Assembly: GCF_019649055.1 (NCBI RefSeq)
Contig: NW_026570297.1
Coordinates: 610,033-674,032, forward strand
Reading direction: 5' to 3'
DNA length: 64,000 nucleotides
From: Paramacrobiotus metropolitanus
Taxonomy: Eukaryota > Tardigrada > Eutardigrada > Parachela > Macrobiotidae
Shown: positions 34,035 through 47,142 of the stretch, piece by piece
Numbering within the stretch: the first letter of the stretch is position 1
Layout of the letters: each line of letters starts with the position of its first letter
The notes under the pieces: model-generated
The model's input: only the letters and a program-made list of their open reading frames with translations
What the model was told of the DNA's origin: nothing
Database searches by the model: none
Made by a program: the position numbers and the translations under genes

Positions 34035-37000
34035 TTATGGAAACGTTCTCTTTTGTCGTTGAGCCACGTAACGGCTGAACTTCCGCTTGCGATTTGCGTC
34101 TTCCGTGCTGCCGGCATCATTCTCCAGCGTAATGCCCAGCTGCATCACAATTAAGCGTAGCAATTCTTGCTGTTGCTCCATTTTTGCAGTCAGACTGTCG
34201 GTTCTGCAAAATTATGATAATTGTAATATTTAATGAATTATTAAATTCCCGTAGTGCCGAGAAAAGCCGGGAAACTAACACAGTGTTCTGCTCCATTAGT
34301 TCCGCCTTGATAATCACAGCATTCTGTTCCCAGTCAACGTTCTGCTTGTTTAGGGTCCCATCAGAGGCTTTGTCGTCGTCTTTATCAATTTTAATATCGG
34401 CATTGGTCAGATATCGGAAGACACCCTAACAAAAAAGCAACGCTGACGAAACATAAAACATTTCAGATTAGTGTAAATAAATAGTTTTAATATTAAATAA
34501 TACAAAATGTTTATTTTTTTAAAATAATACTTATTTATTTCTCAAAATGTACATAGCGAGCTTCGCTCAACAATTACATTCAAATGAAGAATTTGTCCCA
34601 GTTAACATGAGAAGGGGCTGTGCACGACACACTCATAGCATTACCACGCATAATCTCTAAACGTAAACGTAAACGTCGAAACAAAAAACACGTATAGCGA
34701 CTCTCGCCCGTCCTCAAAAACAGTTTCTTCCCAATTTCCATTAACGAAACAATGCCGGCCTCACACGAAGTACCAAAAGTCGCGCATTCAAACGGTACAA
34801 AACAGCAGCGATCAGTAAGCAAATATGTTTAATAATAAAGAATTTAGGTATATGCCTTTATCTACAAGTTCGGTATAATAGCAATGTATAACCAAGACAG
34901 AAAAATCTGTTTCAAAAGAAACAAATTGTAGTATTTTCGCACCTGGATCACTAAGCTGCTTAGGGTAGTTAGAAGTTACCTTTAAAAATCGCGACTGCAG
35001 TCGGTTTGGATACACAAACACATTCGTCTTCCGCCATTTACTCAGCAAACGTGCCGGTAATTTCTCCTCAATCTCGGCGTGGAGATCCACTTGCATAGCA
35101 CGGCGACGCAGTATCAGCGTGTCTCGGACTTTCCGAATATCACCCAAAGTGAGACCGTTCTGAAAATGTTTACCATTAGAATTCAATGTAAGACATGACA
35201 TTCAAGAAACCGCTTTACGATTAAAGCCTGAACAAGCATGGTGATTATGGCCATCGACAGCATCCCCAAAATGTATGTGGACACCGGAAACAACATCAGT
35301 TTATTCTGGATCGGGCTGATAAAGTTGACGATCACTAGAAAAAAGTTCAATTGCTATATTGCATTAAAGACAGTATCGGTGGGACTCAGTACCATCAGCA
35401 TCTCCAATCATTTGATCGGACACACGTAAAATAGACGTCTGTAGGGTAGAATAAGCGGTGAAGTAGATGTCGTCCAGCTGGTCGTTATCGTGTTGCCGCT
35501 GTGGAACGTTACTGTTAAAAAATACGTTCCATAACAATTCTGGAATGTTCCATTATACCTCATAAAAAGCTGGATCATCAGGAAGCAGTTTCATGGGATT
35601 GAGGAGGGTAAAGGTCAGGCTGAACGCCACGACCACCACGAAGAAGACACACATGGCTTCGATTAACGTCCGCATAACCGTTAGTAAGATGATGACATGC
35701 AGTCCAACTTCTCCATAACTGCAGTTATTAGTTGTTTTACGAAGGCTTACGATTTTTTCAAAGCAGCAAAAATCCGACATTACCGTTGAAGATAGAAGCA
35801 GAGGTTGACCCAGGTGAAGAAGATGGCGGTAGCTCCCACAAGCCATTGCGACTGCCACGACAAGTAGTAATCTTCTTCATCGTAGAATGCCGCACAGAAC
35901 ACGATGGCGGTAGTGTATAAGGTCAGTTCGAACCAATTCATCAAATGGAAAAAGAACCACAATTTCTGAACAACACAAGCGTATTTTAAAACACTGTATT
36001 TGGTTTGGTACATAAAAAAATGTATGTGTGTGCAAAAATCACAAAACTTTTGCTTGATCATTCAGCTGTTGATAGCAGCCGGATGACCTTTTTAGAAAAA
36101 CTATAGCAAACCTGTTTGGTTAGCTGGAAGGTTTTCTTGGCCAAATTCAGCACCGCAAAAATAATAACGAGGGCCAGTAAAGTACTGTCCAATGCGCTGT
36201 AGTCTTCTTCCAAAGCGTTTAGATTAATGGGACCAAATCTGGTGCCGTTAAAATCGGGCATGTGAGCTTTAATACGTTCTGAGTCCATCTTCCGAACGTG
36301 TGGACGAAGATCCATCTCAATGCCCACAATAACCAAATACGTCATCAAGGTGACAAAGACAATGTACAGCAATAAACTGAAGAAATGGAAGTACACTCCG
36401 TAGGTATGCCATTTGGAATCCAGATAGCGGATGCACACGGGATGCTCCAAAAGCTCGGTGCGCTTGTACGCTGTCATATGCTATGGAATGAAAGACTACA
36501 GAATATAACCGCTTTGACGAATTAAAGAACAACTCAGAACTGAAGCTCTCATACATTCAAAACTTGCAATGGTTGCACTCGGGATTGGTCTTTCGGATCT
36601 TTGCTGGCGATTTCCGGTTCCAGCAGTTCGAAATCATAACGCATCTAAAATCACGCCAGATTGTGTTAGCGTATCGTTACGCATTATAATACATTAAAAA
36701 AAGGATCTGATGTTTCTCACCCAATAGTTTTTGGATAAGACGCCAGTATTTGCCGAGGAAACACATTTATCCAGCACTCTCTAAAAGGTACCTTCTATAA
36801 TTTCCAGTATCCAGCACCATCTGTACGGTAATTCAAAGGGTACAGACGGCCCCTTACCAACATAACTCCCGGCAGTTCTTCGATGAGTCCAAGCACAGGC
36901 CATTTATACAGCGACGATGGTTCAGTGATGATTTCCTTCCATCTATTAAAAGGTACAATAAGGACATATCTTTAGAACATTAGAAGGACTTCCAATAATA

Positions 37001-39823
37001 AACCAGTCCGGTACCGTGACTCACCGCTCACTTTCCATCATCACCAGCACAGCTTCTTTGCGTCGGTTCATGATAGCGAGATCCAGCGCCGTGAGGTTCT
37101 GATCGTTCATGGTCAACTGAGCGTTGGCATGTAGAAGATAAGCCAGGGTTTTTGAGGCATTGTGCTGGGCTGCAACATGGAGCGGCGTATTCTGCAAAAC
37201 AAGCCCCTGTAAATGAAGTAATCAAGTTTCTAAGTAATTAAGTTTCTAAGAAACACGCACCCCGTCCTTTTCTATGGCGTTGAGCAGATTTGGATGCGTC
37301 GAAATGATCAGCTCGGCAACATCTACACAAATACAAAAAAAAACTCCGTCACAACTTGATACGAAGAAAACCGATAACAAGTAACCACCACAGAAATTTT
37401 GAAACACACCTTGTTGATCCATAGCGCATGCAAGATGTAGCGGTAGACATCCCTGATAGTCGCTGTTTAGGAAAAAACTAATTCCCATTTGTTCCTTTTA
37501 GCATAGCTGGCACCAAAGCGTTTACCGTAACATTGTGGCCGCTCGTGACATCAAAAACTGGACAATCTTAATGTGTCCATTTTCCGCCGCTAAGTGAACG
37601 GCTGTTAATCCTAATGAGGAAAAGTAATATGGTACAAGACCTTAGTGTTAGACGAGAAAAGTGCGCGACCAGCCGTTCTTTACCCATCTTGTCGGCATCA
37701 TTGATGATAACCGAGCAAGCGGCATTGCTCGATAATGTTTTGACGGTGTTATATCGTCCATTGCTGTTAACACAAGAACGATTCATTGAATTAATTAATG
37801 ATTGTATTGTTAGCGTTTTTATTCAGTTTATTGTGAACACTCATTTAGAAAATATGTATTAACATACGCAGCCGCATGATGCAGTGGCGATCGAGATTGT
37901 TTATCCTTCGCGGTCAACGTTGCACCCATACGAATTAACCCTTCGCAACAACTGGCAAATCCATGCTGCGCCGCATAATGTAGAGGTGTCAATCCGTCGT
38001 GGTCTTGTCCGTTGATCAGTGCCGGCAGACCTTGGACTGCATCCTTAGAAACAAGGTCTTTCGTAAACAAGCGAGCTTAGAAAAGAAGTGTTACGATCGA
38101 AGCCATTACTTTCTGAAAATCGTCGCGAAATCGCTCTGGATTGCCGCCGATAGCCACCGTCATATGGATGAAATTCTGACCGTTAGCACTGGTGATGGAT
38201 GGATCGGCGCCCAGGCTGAGTAACTCTGAGACGGCATCCCATGATCCGCACGAAGCGGCCAAAACGAGGACTGTCCGGCCAAGCAAATCTTGGGCGTTCA
38301 TGGCAGCACGCTAATAGTTAACAAAGGTCATAAGCAAAATGTGCAAGTGTCAAGCGCATTTTGCTTTGTTCAGAGAATAACCTTGCTGGAATTTCAACTG
38401 GTAAAAAGGGTATCATTGAATCGGAAAACTGGAACTACAATACCTTTTCAACAAGCAAGCGAAGAAGATCCCAGTAGTTGAACATCGCGGCACGGTGCAT
38501 CGGCGTCATTCCCTGGGCATCCTGCATGCTGACCACCTTGTCGAACTCCACGACATTGAACACGTGCATTAATTCAACCATTTCCGTGAAACCCCGAGCG
38601 CAGGCCAAATGCAGGGGCGTCGATTCTTCGAACTATTCAGAAAGGCAGGGTGTTAGTGTTTTGCACTTAAATACTGTTGGTTATAATTTAACTAGCGACG
38701 TAACAGTTGTTTACTGACGATGTACAGTAAACCTTTACGTGTTGAGTATATGTACCATTTGAGCGTTGATAGGTGCGCCGTGTTCCAGAAGTAAGCGGAC
38801 GGTCTCCCGGTTGCCGCTGTTTACACCGTAATGCAACGGTGTAGCCTGTTCCTCATTGGTCGCGGCAAGGAGTTGGTCCACCGGACAGTCCGGCAGCTGG
38901 AGGATGTAGTCCAGCACCTCGGTCGATCCGGCTTCGGCGGCACGGTGGGTTGGCTGTTCACCGGTGTCCGACTGCGCGGTTAAGCACGCGCCATGACTGA
39001 TCAGTATCTTGGCACACTCCAGGTGGTTGAGTGCTGCGGCCACGTGCAACGGAGTCTTGCCGTTGCAGCCTTTAGTGTCGACGTTGATTCGGGCCGATGA
39101 CAACAATTCCTGTTTAGCAAGCGTTACAAATTACTGTTCCCTAACTGCTTTGTCATATGACAAGATTGCATTCGTGTTGTCGTTGACCCGCTAAATGTGT
39201 TTATTGTGCATTTAATTCTTACTCGTAGCGCTTCGAGATGATCACATCGTACAGCCAAATGCAGCGCCGTATCGCCGGATGGAAGTTTGGTATCCACAAG
39301 AAGCTCCGGTAGTTTCAGTAACTCCCTTATAATCAGCGGATCATTTTCAGCACTGGCTGTGTGCAGCAAAGTATATCCTTTCGAATTCGTTGCATTAGGA
39401 TCTTTAGCGCACATAAAAAATTAATTAGGCAAATACTGCGAACAAAATGTTTTGCTTATCATAAGTTAAAACTGACCTTTGGTTAGGTTTAAGAGATATT
39501 GGAAAACTTTCGTTTGTTTCGCAGTAACGGCCAGATGAGCGGGACTTTCATTCAGAGTGGATGTTTTGCGTAACAATTCTGGGTGTTGATGTATCAAAGA
39601 TTCCACAGCATCCAATGACCCGTTTTCAATAGCCTGCATGACAAGTATTACAACGTACGATCGCAATGGAACAATTATTTTGCCGTTTAATGTTCATATG
39701 TATGTGTACCTGGTGGAATCGCGCCTGATAATCGTCTTGCACTGTGGGCACGGGATGCTTCTTCGTGGCACTGGATTCAAATCCGAAATCCGTAACGGAT
39801 TTAGATGGCCAAAACGCCGGCAT
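34035..39823 (-). CDS. TrpA1: TRPA1-type cation channel
   Basis: I could place 23 exons that join in phase with no stop: 39823-39710, 39633-39477, 39401-39223, 39109-38756, 38632-38444, 38310-38110, 38043-37868, 37763-37684, 37610-37526, 37462-37410, 37322-37261, 37191-37025, 36942-36858, 36780-36721, 36644-36564, 36480-36112, 35965-35784, 35718-35559, 35498-35393, 35334-35219, 35159-34980, 34425-34280 and 34203-34035. The product is about 1156 residues, close to animal TRPA1. The N-terminal half is a long ankyrin array (GKTPLHVAAALNHLECAKIL, GLTPLHYAAQHGFASC and others). Then come a pre-S1 block (LLEHPVCIRYLDSKW), S1-S5, a pore helix (SDQMIGDAD), S6, and the TRP-like stretch GLTLGDIRKVRDTLILRRRA then MQVDLHAEIEEKLP, which is distinctive for TRPA1. 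The channel passes cations in sensory neurons in response to electrophiles or temperature. Confidence 0.92.
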
Positions 39824-42800
39824 AGCTGGTGAGTGCAATAAAAAATCTCTTCTTCTTGCAATAATTGCCCAAAACAAGGACTTGGGAAAAGGTTTTTTTA
39901 ATAAAATCCATGCACGGCAAGGCTGTTGTCAAAAGAAAACAAGAAGTGCTGAACTTGACCCAAAGAGTACTTACTGCAAGTATGCAACTAAGCTCTATGG
40001 TGTTTCCATGTCTGACACTCACACGACTAACAAGCGACAACATGCAACAGTTGCACATACATAATTAATTTACTTCACAGGAGGTCCAGAGTATTTTTAA
40101 TAAAATCACTGCAGCCGATAATTCAATTCACTCTCTTAGAACTATGACATGATCGTGCGTTTAACGTCACTTCCAAATGCTACCATTATAATCGTAAGGT
40201 CCTCTTCGTGCTGCTATCATGATTAACCCGGCAACGTCTGCTAGGTGGAAAAACCACCAGTAAAGTTCGCCAATTTTTACAACGCCCAGACTATCGTTTT
40301 TGCCGGAATAACAAATGCATCCGATAGAGCAAGGATAACTTTGTACAGTTAATTTTTGTTTTTTGATCAAACACACCATAACAAAGCTACATTGCTTAAA
40401 AAACACTGAAAAAATAACGTAAAGTTCTACGAAGTGCATCTAAATCGGATGTTATGGTACAAATTTGGGATTAAATTAGTGATAACTTCCTGTGAGTATC
40501 TCACAATTTCAGTATCTTACAAAATTCTGCAGCTCGATCTTCTGTAAAAAACTGTGCATTTTCAAAAACAGATGGTGGAAATTCCACCGCTTGGGCATAG
40601 GCGTAGGACAGTGGCAAACTGTGGCATGCTGCCTGAACAGGCAGAGTGACCAGAGCCGCACATTTCATATGATTCAGCCGTTGCACGCTAGGTGAGCAGC
40701 CAAGCCACATCACTAACAGCTAACTGATCAAGATTACAAAGCCAAGAAGGACATCTGAATGCTTCTGTAGTAGCTAAAATAATAACAAAACAGTATTTTG
40801 ATTGTATTACAATGCTTTCTTCGGCCGTAATAGGGGCACGATGCCGCACGAACAATAAAAGGACGTTATGATCGAAGCAGCCAGTCATAGATATGGCTGA
40901 CCGTGATCAGTTTTGTGCACGTGTAATCTGGCGCAGCCCATCATGACCCTGTAACACACTGACCGGAAATCGCAAATTTTTTGGATTCTGAATTTTTTGG
41001 ATTTTTTGGATTCTGGATTCTGAATTTTTCAAGATGAATTAATCTGCATAAACTAACTTTTGTAAACAGCTACCAAAGCCAAGTCGATTCGAATAAATAA
41101 AATGGCCACGACGTTGTGTAGAACGGAGCTTGTGTGGTGTCGCACCGGCAACCGCCTTGCCCGCACCGTACGTATTGTATATCCTCAATGCCCAAGCGGT
41201 GGAAATTCCACCTACCCTTCAAATTTTAAACTACTGCAGCAAAAATTTTGAAAAAATTAGTTTAAGTTCATTATATTATTGTTATTCTATGGTATGAATT
41301 TCAACGTCGGCAAAAAATTCCTAGATACCTCGGGCATTGCCGGGTTAATATTTTCTGCATTGGAAAACAAGTTCAGTAGCTTTGCAATAAAAGTATATTA
41401 TTAGCTCGTATCAATACACACAACGTTTCATGGATGTCCTTGTTACGCACTATGCCGATCACAGACGTTGATTCTGCGGCACCAAATGTATTAGTACAAT
41501 TCATAATCAAATTATTCTGCTGATTTGTGTGAACAAACAGATCCAATGCTTTTCTTTGAGGTGGTGCTAATCGTAATAATATTATTATTATTACGTCATT
41601 ACATAAGTGCACGGTACAGGTGCGGGTGAAACACGGTAGAAAATTATTCGATAAAACAAATTTGACTTTAGTCAAAGTTACGTTGTCGTACTATGGGTTA
41701 ATAAATCAGTACGTAAGTATAGATTAATGTAAGATTATCTGTAAATTCACGCGTGCAGAAATTTTCGGACGCATGCGGAGTCAGCTGCCCATATGGTATA
41801 GCCGTTTTGACGGCTTCCTGCTGTGTCTTACCGGACGAGCACAAGTGTTACTGAATCACTTAACAATAGTACCAGCGTTTTAAGTTGTAACAATTTTATG
41901 GTGTATTGGTATTTGAAAGACGCTAACAGCTGGTAATGCCAAAAAAATAAACAGCACCAACGGGAAAGCTTAATTGCACTAGGTTTTGCTTCCGTAGAAT
42001 GCATCACTAGACAGGTTTGCCATAGCGAAAATTATGACACGTACTGGTTCCGGACGGGTGAATCGTCTTTTGGATGCTTTTGCGAGGAAACCGGCAACCT
42101 ACAGAGTAGACCAAGGAAAAAAGCGCTTTAAAAACAAAAAAAAAACAACTTACTCGCTGTTATACTTTACCATATCGCATTCAGTATCACACCCGGACGC
42201 TATTGCTGTAATGCGTTTTCCAGACGAACTCTTATGCCGGCGGAGTGTGTTTTTTACCTAAGCGAGAGGTTCTGCTGACTATCAGGTGCCGACACTGCCG
42301 AGCGCCCCGTTCAAAACTCATAATTTAAATCTTGCATGTGGTTATCGAATTGCCATAACGAGAGTATTGGAAAATAAATGGCCAACCTCTTCATGCAGCG
42401 CAATTTACAAGTTATTAAGCATGGACGGTTTAACCAGACCGCTAAGCTCCAGACCGGGCAGAACACCATTCAGATGGGTTTTTCGTGTAACCTTCAACTT
42501 CGTGCTTCCAGCTCGCCGCAGGGTTCCGCCGACTTCGACAGAAAACATGTGGAAAGAGGACCGGACTAAAATCTACGGCGTTAAGGTCATTTTACAGCCT
42601 TTGATGGAGATAACATTTGGCCGTTTATGTTTCATACATAGTCTTTTGTACATCCTGTTAGCACTGGCTCGCTTTAAGATAAATGAGCCGGTACATGTTA
42701 TACTTTGTAGTTTGTACACAAACTACGTGGTTACAAAATGTCATAAAACAATCGAAAAAGAACGCGAAAGCGTTGCGTTTCCACGTGTGTACACGAATTT

Positions 42801-43609
42801 AATACCATGTGCCAGGTCGCACCCTTCCGGTGTTTCCTACGGTGTTTCTAGTGTTTTCTACGTTTCTTGGTGAACTGGATTAAAACTTATGCAAATTGAC
42901 CTAAAAACGTTCCTACAGGAAATTGCTACATAATGGGATAGTTTTTTTGACTTTCCCTATGATGCACCACTGGAAACACTTTTAAAATTATCTACGTATG
43001 GCGGCTGTTGCTGCAATTTTGCTGTAACGATTACAAAGTCTATTCGTTGTCTTGTTATTGCCAACCTAGATTGCTGCCTTTCATTTTTCAAGGTTCGACT
43101 GGTTCGACTGAACGAGCTATAGCTCAAGTTAAAACGCTTAAAAAGAGGCATAACTGAAAATGTGGGCAAAAATGGAGGCCTACGAGTGCATAATCGAAAC
43201 CGAGACATCCGATTCGTATACGTATGTCCTGCAAGTCCAGGACAGATTCTGAGATTTGTACCGTTGGATTGACGATTTTACTTGACAAAATTAATGTAAA
43301 TTACAGAGTAGGTGTGTATTCCGTGTCCACGCCAATGATGAAATACTTACTCTTAATAATAGTTCGAACTTTTGAAAATACTGTTAAACAGGATCTTGAG
43401 AACTTGCCGCGCAATCCATTAAGTACAGTACGAGTATACTGTATGTGTGCGTGTTGCCGGGTATGTAATGTACTCTGTACGTTGTACTGTACTTCGCTTC
43501 TAGAGCGAACCCAAGCAGCAAGCGGGCATGCAAAAATTAAGTGCTTCGGAGAAGATGTTGCTACGCAATACTGTACAGTACATAATCAATTTCTCTAAGT
43601 TGAGTCGTA

Positions 43610-44153
43610 GTGTCAGAGCGGCATCCGCTCTCTATAGGATCGTTCGATAGAATATTTCATTAGATTAAGGCCGAGTATGGAGGTTGTGGGTTCGATTCCC
43701 TCAATCGGCAGATTTTTTGCGAGTGTCTGTGCGAGCCTAGCCCAGCCCTTTCATGGTAGCAGAGCCGTTCCGATCCACGGATCCCCTATCAATTCTATTA
43801 AATTATTCGATTAATTAAACGATTTAAGCGAAAAATTAAAAACTATTATTAAGCCGATTTGCCGAACGTATGACTTAACCGTTGTACGTACAGCCGACTC
43901 GATATGAGTATGAGCCGATTCTATCAGTACGGGATTTGGGCTCTATCAGCTCGAGGGACCTCGCTTCGTAGCGGAGGGGGTGTCAGAGCGGCATCCGCTC
44001 TCTATAGGATCGTTCGATAGAATATTTCATTAGATTTGTATGCTTTGCCGATAGCCTAGTGGTGCCTCTCGGCCTTAGAGTATGGAGGTTGTGGGTTCGA
44101 TTCCCTCAATCGGCAGATTTTTTGCAAGTGTCTGTGCGAGCCTAGCCCAGCCC
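43610..44153 (+). repeat. Tandem duplication carrying a tRNA-like Pol III element
   Basis: Two blocks recur about 370-405 bases apart. GTCAGAGCGGCATCCGCTCT and the following ~35 bases occur at about 43612-43666 and 43982-44036. TATGGAGGTTGTGGGTTCGA and the following ~55 bases occur at about 43676-43750 and 44081-44153. The first copy lacks about 40 bases that the second has between the blocks. Confidence 0.8.
44049..44123 (+). ncRNA. tRNA-related element with A box, B box and T-run terminator
   Basis: TGCCGAT at the 5' end pairs with ATCGGCA at the 3' end. TAGCCTAGTGG matches the Pol III A box, GGTTCGATTCC is an exact B box, and GATTTTTT follows as a terminator. The middle does not fold into a standard D arm and anticodon arm, and the arm spacing is off by one or two bases. 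It is therefore a tRNA pseudogene or the head of a SINE, not a working tRNA. Confidence 0.55.
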
Positions 44154-44478
44154 TGGCCCCTTTCAGTAGTTTACAAGACACAAGTGACGGAGCCGGATTC
44201 ACGATTTCGATTTTGCGGATTTCGCTCAGTGTGCGCAATTACTCGTACATACGTACACTATAGTCACGGACCTATGTGACAATTTTTGAGGTAGAGAAGT
44301 CGTCATCAGTTGTGCAGCACCCCTTTTTTTCGATCTCAGTTTGTCCTCCAACTTTAACGCGTTTTCGACCAGAGTGATCTTTACGGTGACAGTAATACCG
44401 TCATCATATACGCTAGAGTAATACGTTCACAGGTACGATGCGTGTTCGGCATAAGTATCCCCGGCCACAGGCCCACAG

Positions 44479-46614
44479 CGATGGAGAGGTGTGGATGTGC
44501 GAGACAGCAACGGCCTCCTGCAGCACGGCCTCATAGTTAACATCGTGGACAACGGGATTATTGTGGACTTTAACTGCACCGGGCGACGTTCGGAGATGGT
44601 GGAATTCGGGAAAGCGTTCCGGTGCGAAGGCTGCTATTTCCAACCATACAACTGGGACGACCCCAATGCCGCGTTTTTCCGGAATTCCAGCGGCGACACC
44701 CTGAACAATATCGAAGCACTAGTGCAGTTCACTCGTCAACAGCCATGGACCTGGTATCCGGCCAAAATTCTTACCTTCCATGTCTACTGGAAAGAGTTTG
44801 TATTGGTGGAAGTTCAGGTGGGTAATACGGCCTCCAGAGAAGTTATGCCCATCTGGCAAATACGTGTGCGACCTTCCAAAGCAGACATGCAGAAACGAGC
44901 CATCGAAAAGGGCTTTATTGTTAGTCGCACATGCGACTTACCAAAGGAATATGGACAAGGCCTTATTGAACATGAACTATGGAAACAGTGGAAGAAAACA
45001 CTGGAGTATAATGGGCAGTCCAGCGTATATCTCGTGTGTCTTCTCGGACCCACGTTGGTGTATCTGCAGTGCGCCAACGAATCGCCCATGCATTCTGATC
45101 AGCTGGTAAGACATTGCTGTATTAATAGTCCCAAAATTTAATATTATTCGTGAATCGCAAAAATTGAGCCTGCTTGCAGTTAAACTTATTACATACAATC
45201 CGGATTACAAAATCTCATATTAATTACTCAGTATAACCACGGAATATTACTACTCGTTATACAAATAACTTTGCGTGCAACGTGACCAATGTGTTTTTCG
45301 AACTGATAAAATACGGTACACAGTAATACCGTGACAGTATTAATAGTAAATGTTGTTCTATTAGAACCATTTTCATTTGAACGTATTTTTGTGAGCGATG
45401 CTCGTCTTTGCATTAGGAAAATATTATTATTCGGAAAATTATCATTTACCGTTAGAGCAGTTGACAATTTGGCATTGGCAGTTTTCTCTGATAATGACAT
45501 GGCTTATTAGCATTGAACATTACATGGAATGATGTACGAGTACATTTGCTTGGCAAATTGCAGCAATCGGCCTTAGCCAGAGCCAGCAAAGAACTCAGCG
45601 AGTCGAAACAAGATCAGGTGCTGTCGATTGCTCCGGTCGGTTATGATGAACATGATCAACTGCAGTTTTCCGAACTGTCAACTGATATCGTCACCGGCGT
45701 TTTCCAGCGGCTGGACACCATTAACCGCGTGAAGTATCGTCGCGTGTGCAAACAGTGGCACTCACTGCTGACTTCTAATGACACGATGGCGGATATCCAT
45801 GTTTCTTTTATGCCCAATTCATACGCCGGCAAAGCGCACCACACATTCGCGACCTGCGTGTTGAAGGGCATAACGGCGAAAACACGGTGGATTATCATTG
45901 CCGACACCAAACATAACCGCCACACTGACCTCTTGGTGGAATGCCTATCGTGGATTGGTATCATGTCCCTTTGGATGAAAGCCAAGAAATATCGCATCAT
46001 TATTCACAAATGCAAGTGGGATATTGATTCTCTGCGGAGGGATGTAGAGTTGTTGTGCCGTGCGTCGCGCTACATTCCGTACCAGACGGCTTTGGTTTGG
46101 AAGGATTGTGTCTACTCCATGCCTGGCAAACTGCAGGATGCATCTTTGCCCATTGCCATCCGCCCCATTAAATTCCCGTCACGGAATCTGGAGACCGAAC
46201 TGTGCGATCTGCTCGAAGAGAACCTGCCTGAACCAGCGCCGTTATCCATATCGCAGTGGTTCGCCCAGCTCATCGCAGCAGGAAAGGACGCTTTGGAAAA
46301 AAGCGAAGTTTCATCGGTAATACCCGTTTGAATGATGCATACTGGTTTTTCGGAACGCTTGACGGCTTGAGCGGTGGGCTGTAGTATCTGTACGGTGTGA
46401 ATTAATAATACTAATGTCTGTTGTGGTTTTGCCGCAGATTTTTAGTTTCTATCAAGCACTGGATCCACGGACACCCCTTCATATGCGGGATCGATATTTC
46501 GATTGCTCTTCGGACCGGAGACTGCTTGATGTGGATCTAACTAAACTATCCAAGTTGACTGTGTACGCCTTAACCCACTTGATGCAATCCAACCAAGAAG
46601 GAGCAGGACGCTAA
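44479..46614 (+). CDS. FMRP-N-terminal-module / F-box fusion protein, divergent copy 6
   Basis: Exons 44479-45105, 45564-46316 and 46438-46614, phase 0. The 5' end is unresolved: WRGVDVRDSNGLL aligns with the family WRYGVVDVRDNNG, but there is no in-frame ATG. The frame begins just after a possible acceptor (CCCACAG|CGA), so a first exon may be missing. Unit 1 (LIVNIVDNGIIVDFNCTG), unit 2 (RQQPWTWYPAKILTF) and a KH0-like tail are recognisable. Here the basic-exon equivalent (ARASKELSESKQD) and the F-box (LQFSELSTDIVTGVFQRLDT then YRRVCKQWHSLL) share one exon, and an extra 59-codon last exon is present. The copy is 23 kb from the main cluster on the same strand and is clearly older. Confidence 0.65.
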
Positions 46615-47142
46615 TCTTGAAGCACACTGCAATGCCGTTCACCGTCTTCTGATGCAGTCCATTCGTATACCGCTAATTAGCATAATACTTGCATAATTTC
46701 GATTCTTTTACATTTATTTTACCAAGTATTTCCATATTAGCTGTATTAAGTAGTCTTCGTTTACTTAGTATGCAGAAGAAGTATCCCATAGTTCTGCTAA
46801 ATTCCTGGCTTTTTTCCTCACTGATTTTTTTTACAATGATACTATTTGAAGACATGTTGAATAACACATTATGTCCTATCATGAAATGATCGTTTGGTAA
46901 CTCGATGATCGAACAGGTACAGTCTGTACTATAATTCCACAATAAATTACTCGCCTAGTATGTTGGATGTTCTTCGTAGATAAGGATGTGTGAGAGTGCC
47001 GCGTTTGTGGGTTTGGCAACTCAAACTAACTTCATCAGATTTCGAGCTGAATTTCCCTTGCCAAAATGGCAAATTTTCAGCATTTATGTCGTTAGGGAAA
47101 TTGGCAGCAACATTGAAATTGCATGAAAGCATTATGAAAGCA
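46615..47142. other. Spacer between copy 6 and the LRR family
   Basis: Nothing recognised beyond the expected 3' ends of the two convergent genes. Confidence 0.4.

Larger units (their letters stand above)
39824..44478. other. 4.6 kb gene-poor region
   Basis: No convincing gene. ORFs such as 42286-42873 (195 codons) have no recognisable domain, no repeated family and no splice support. The notable contents are an inverted pair at 40574-40598 and 41188-41212, and the duplicated tRNA-like element at 43610-44153. Around 40980-41030 the sequence is simple (GGATTCTGAATTTTTT repeats). Confidence 0.5.

Noticed and set aside
34980-34990. Alternative longer TRPA1 reading past 34980 (VTSNYPKQL...)
   Set aside because: A good donor (AAAG|GTAACT) at 34980 joins in phase to 34425; the read-through frame runs into AT-rich intron.
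42286-42873. 195-codon ORF with a hydrophobic middle
   Set aside because: No domain, no paralogue, no convincing start context. Part of its 3' portion resembles a dispersed repeat at 62.9 kb.
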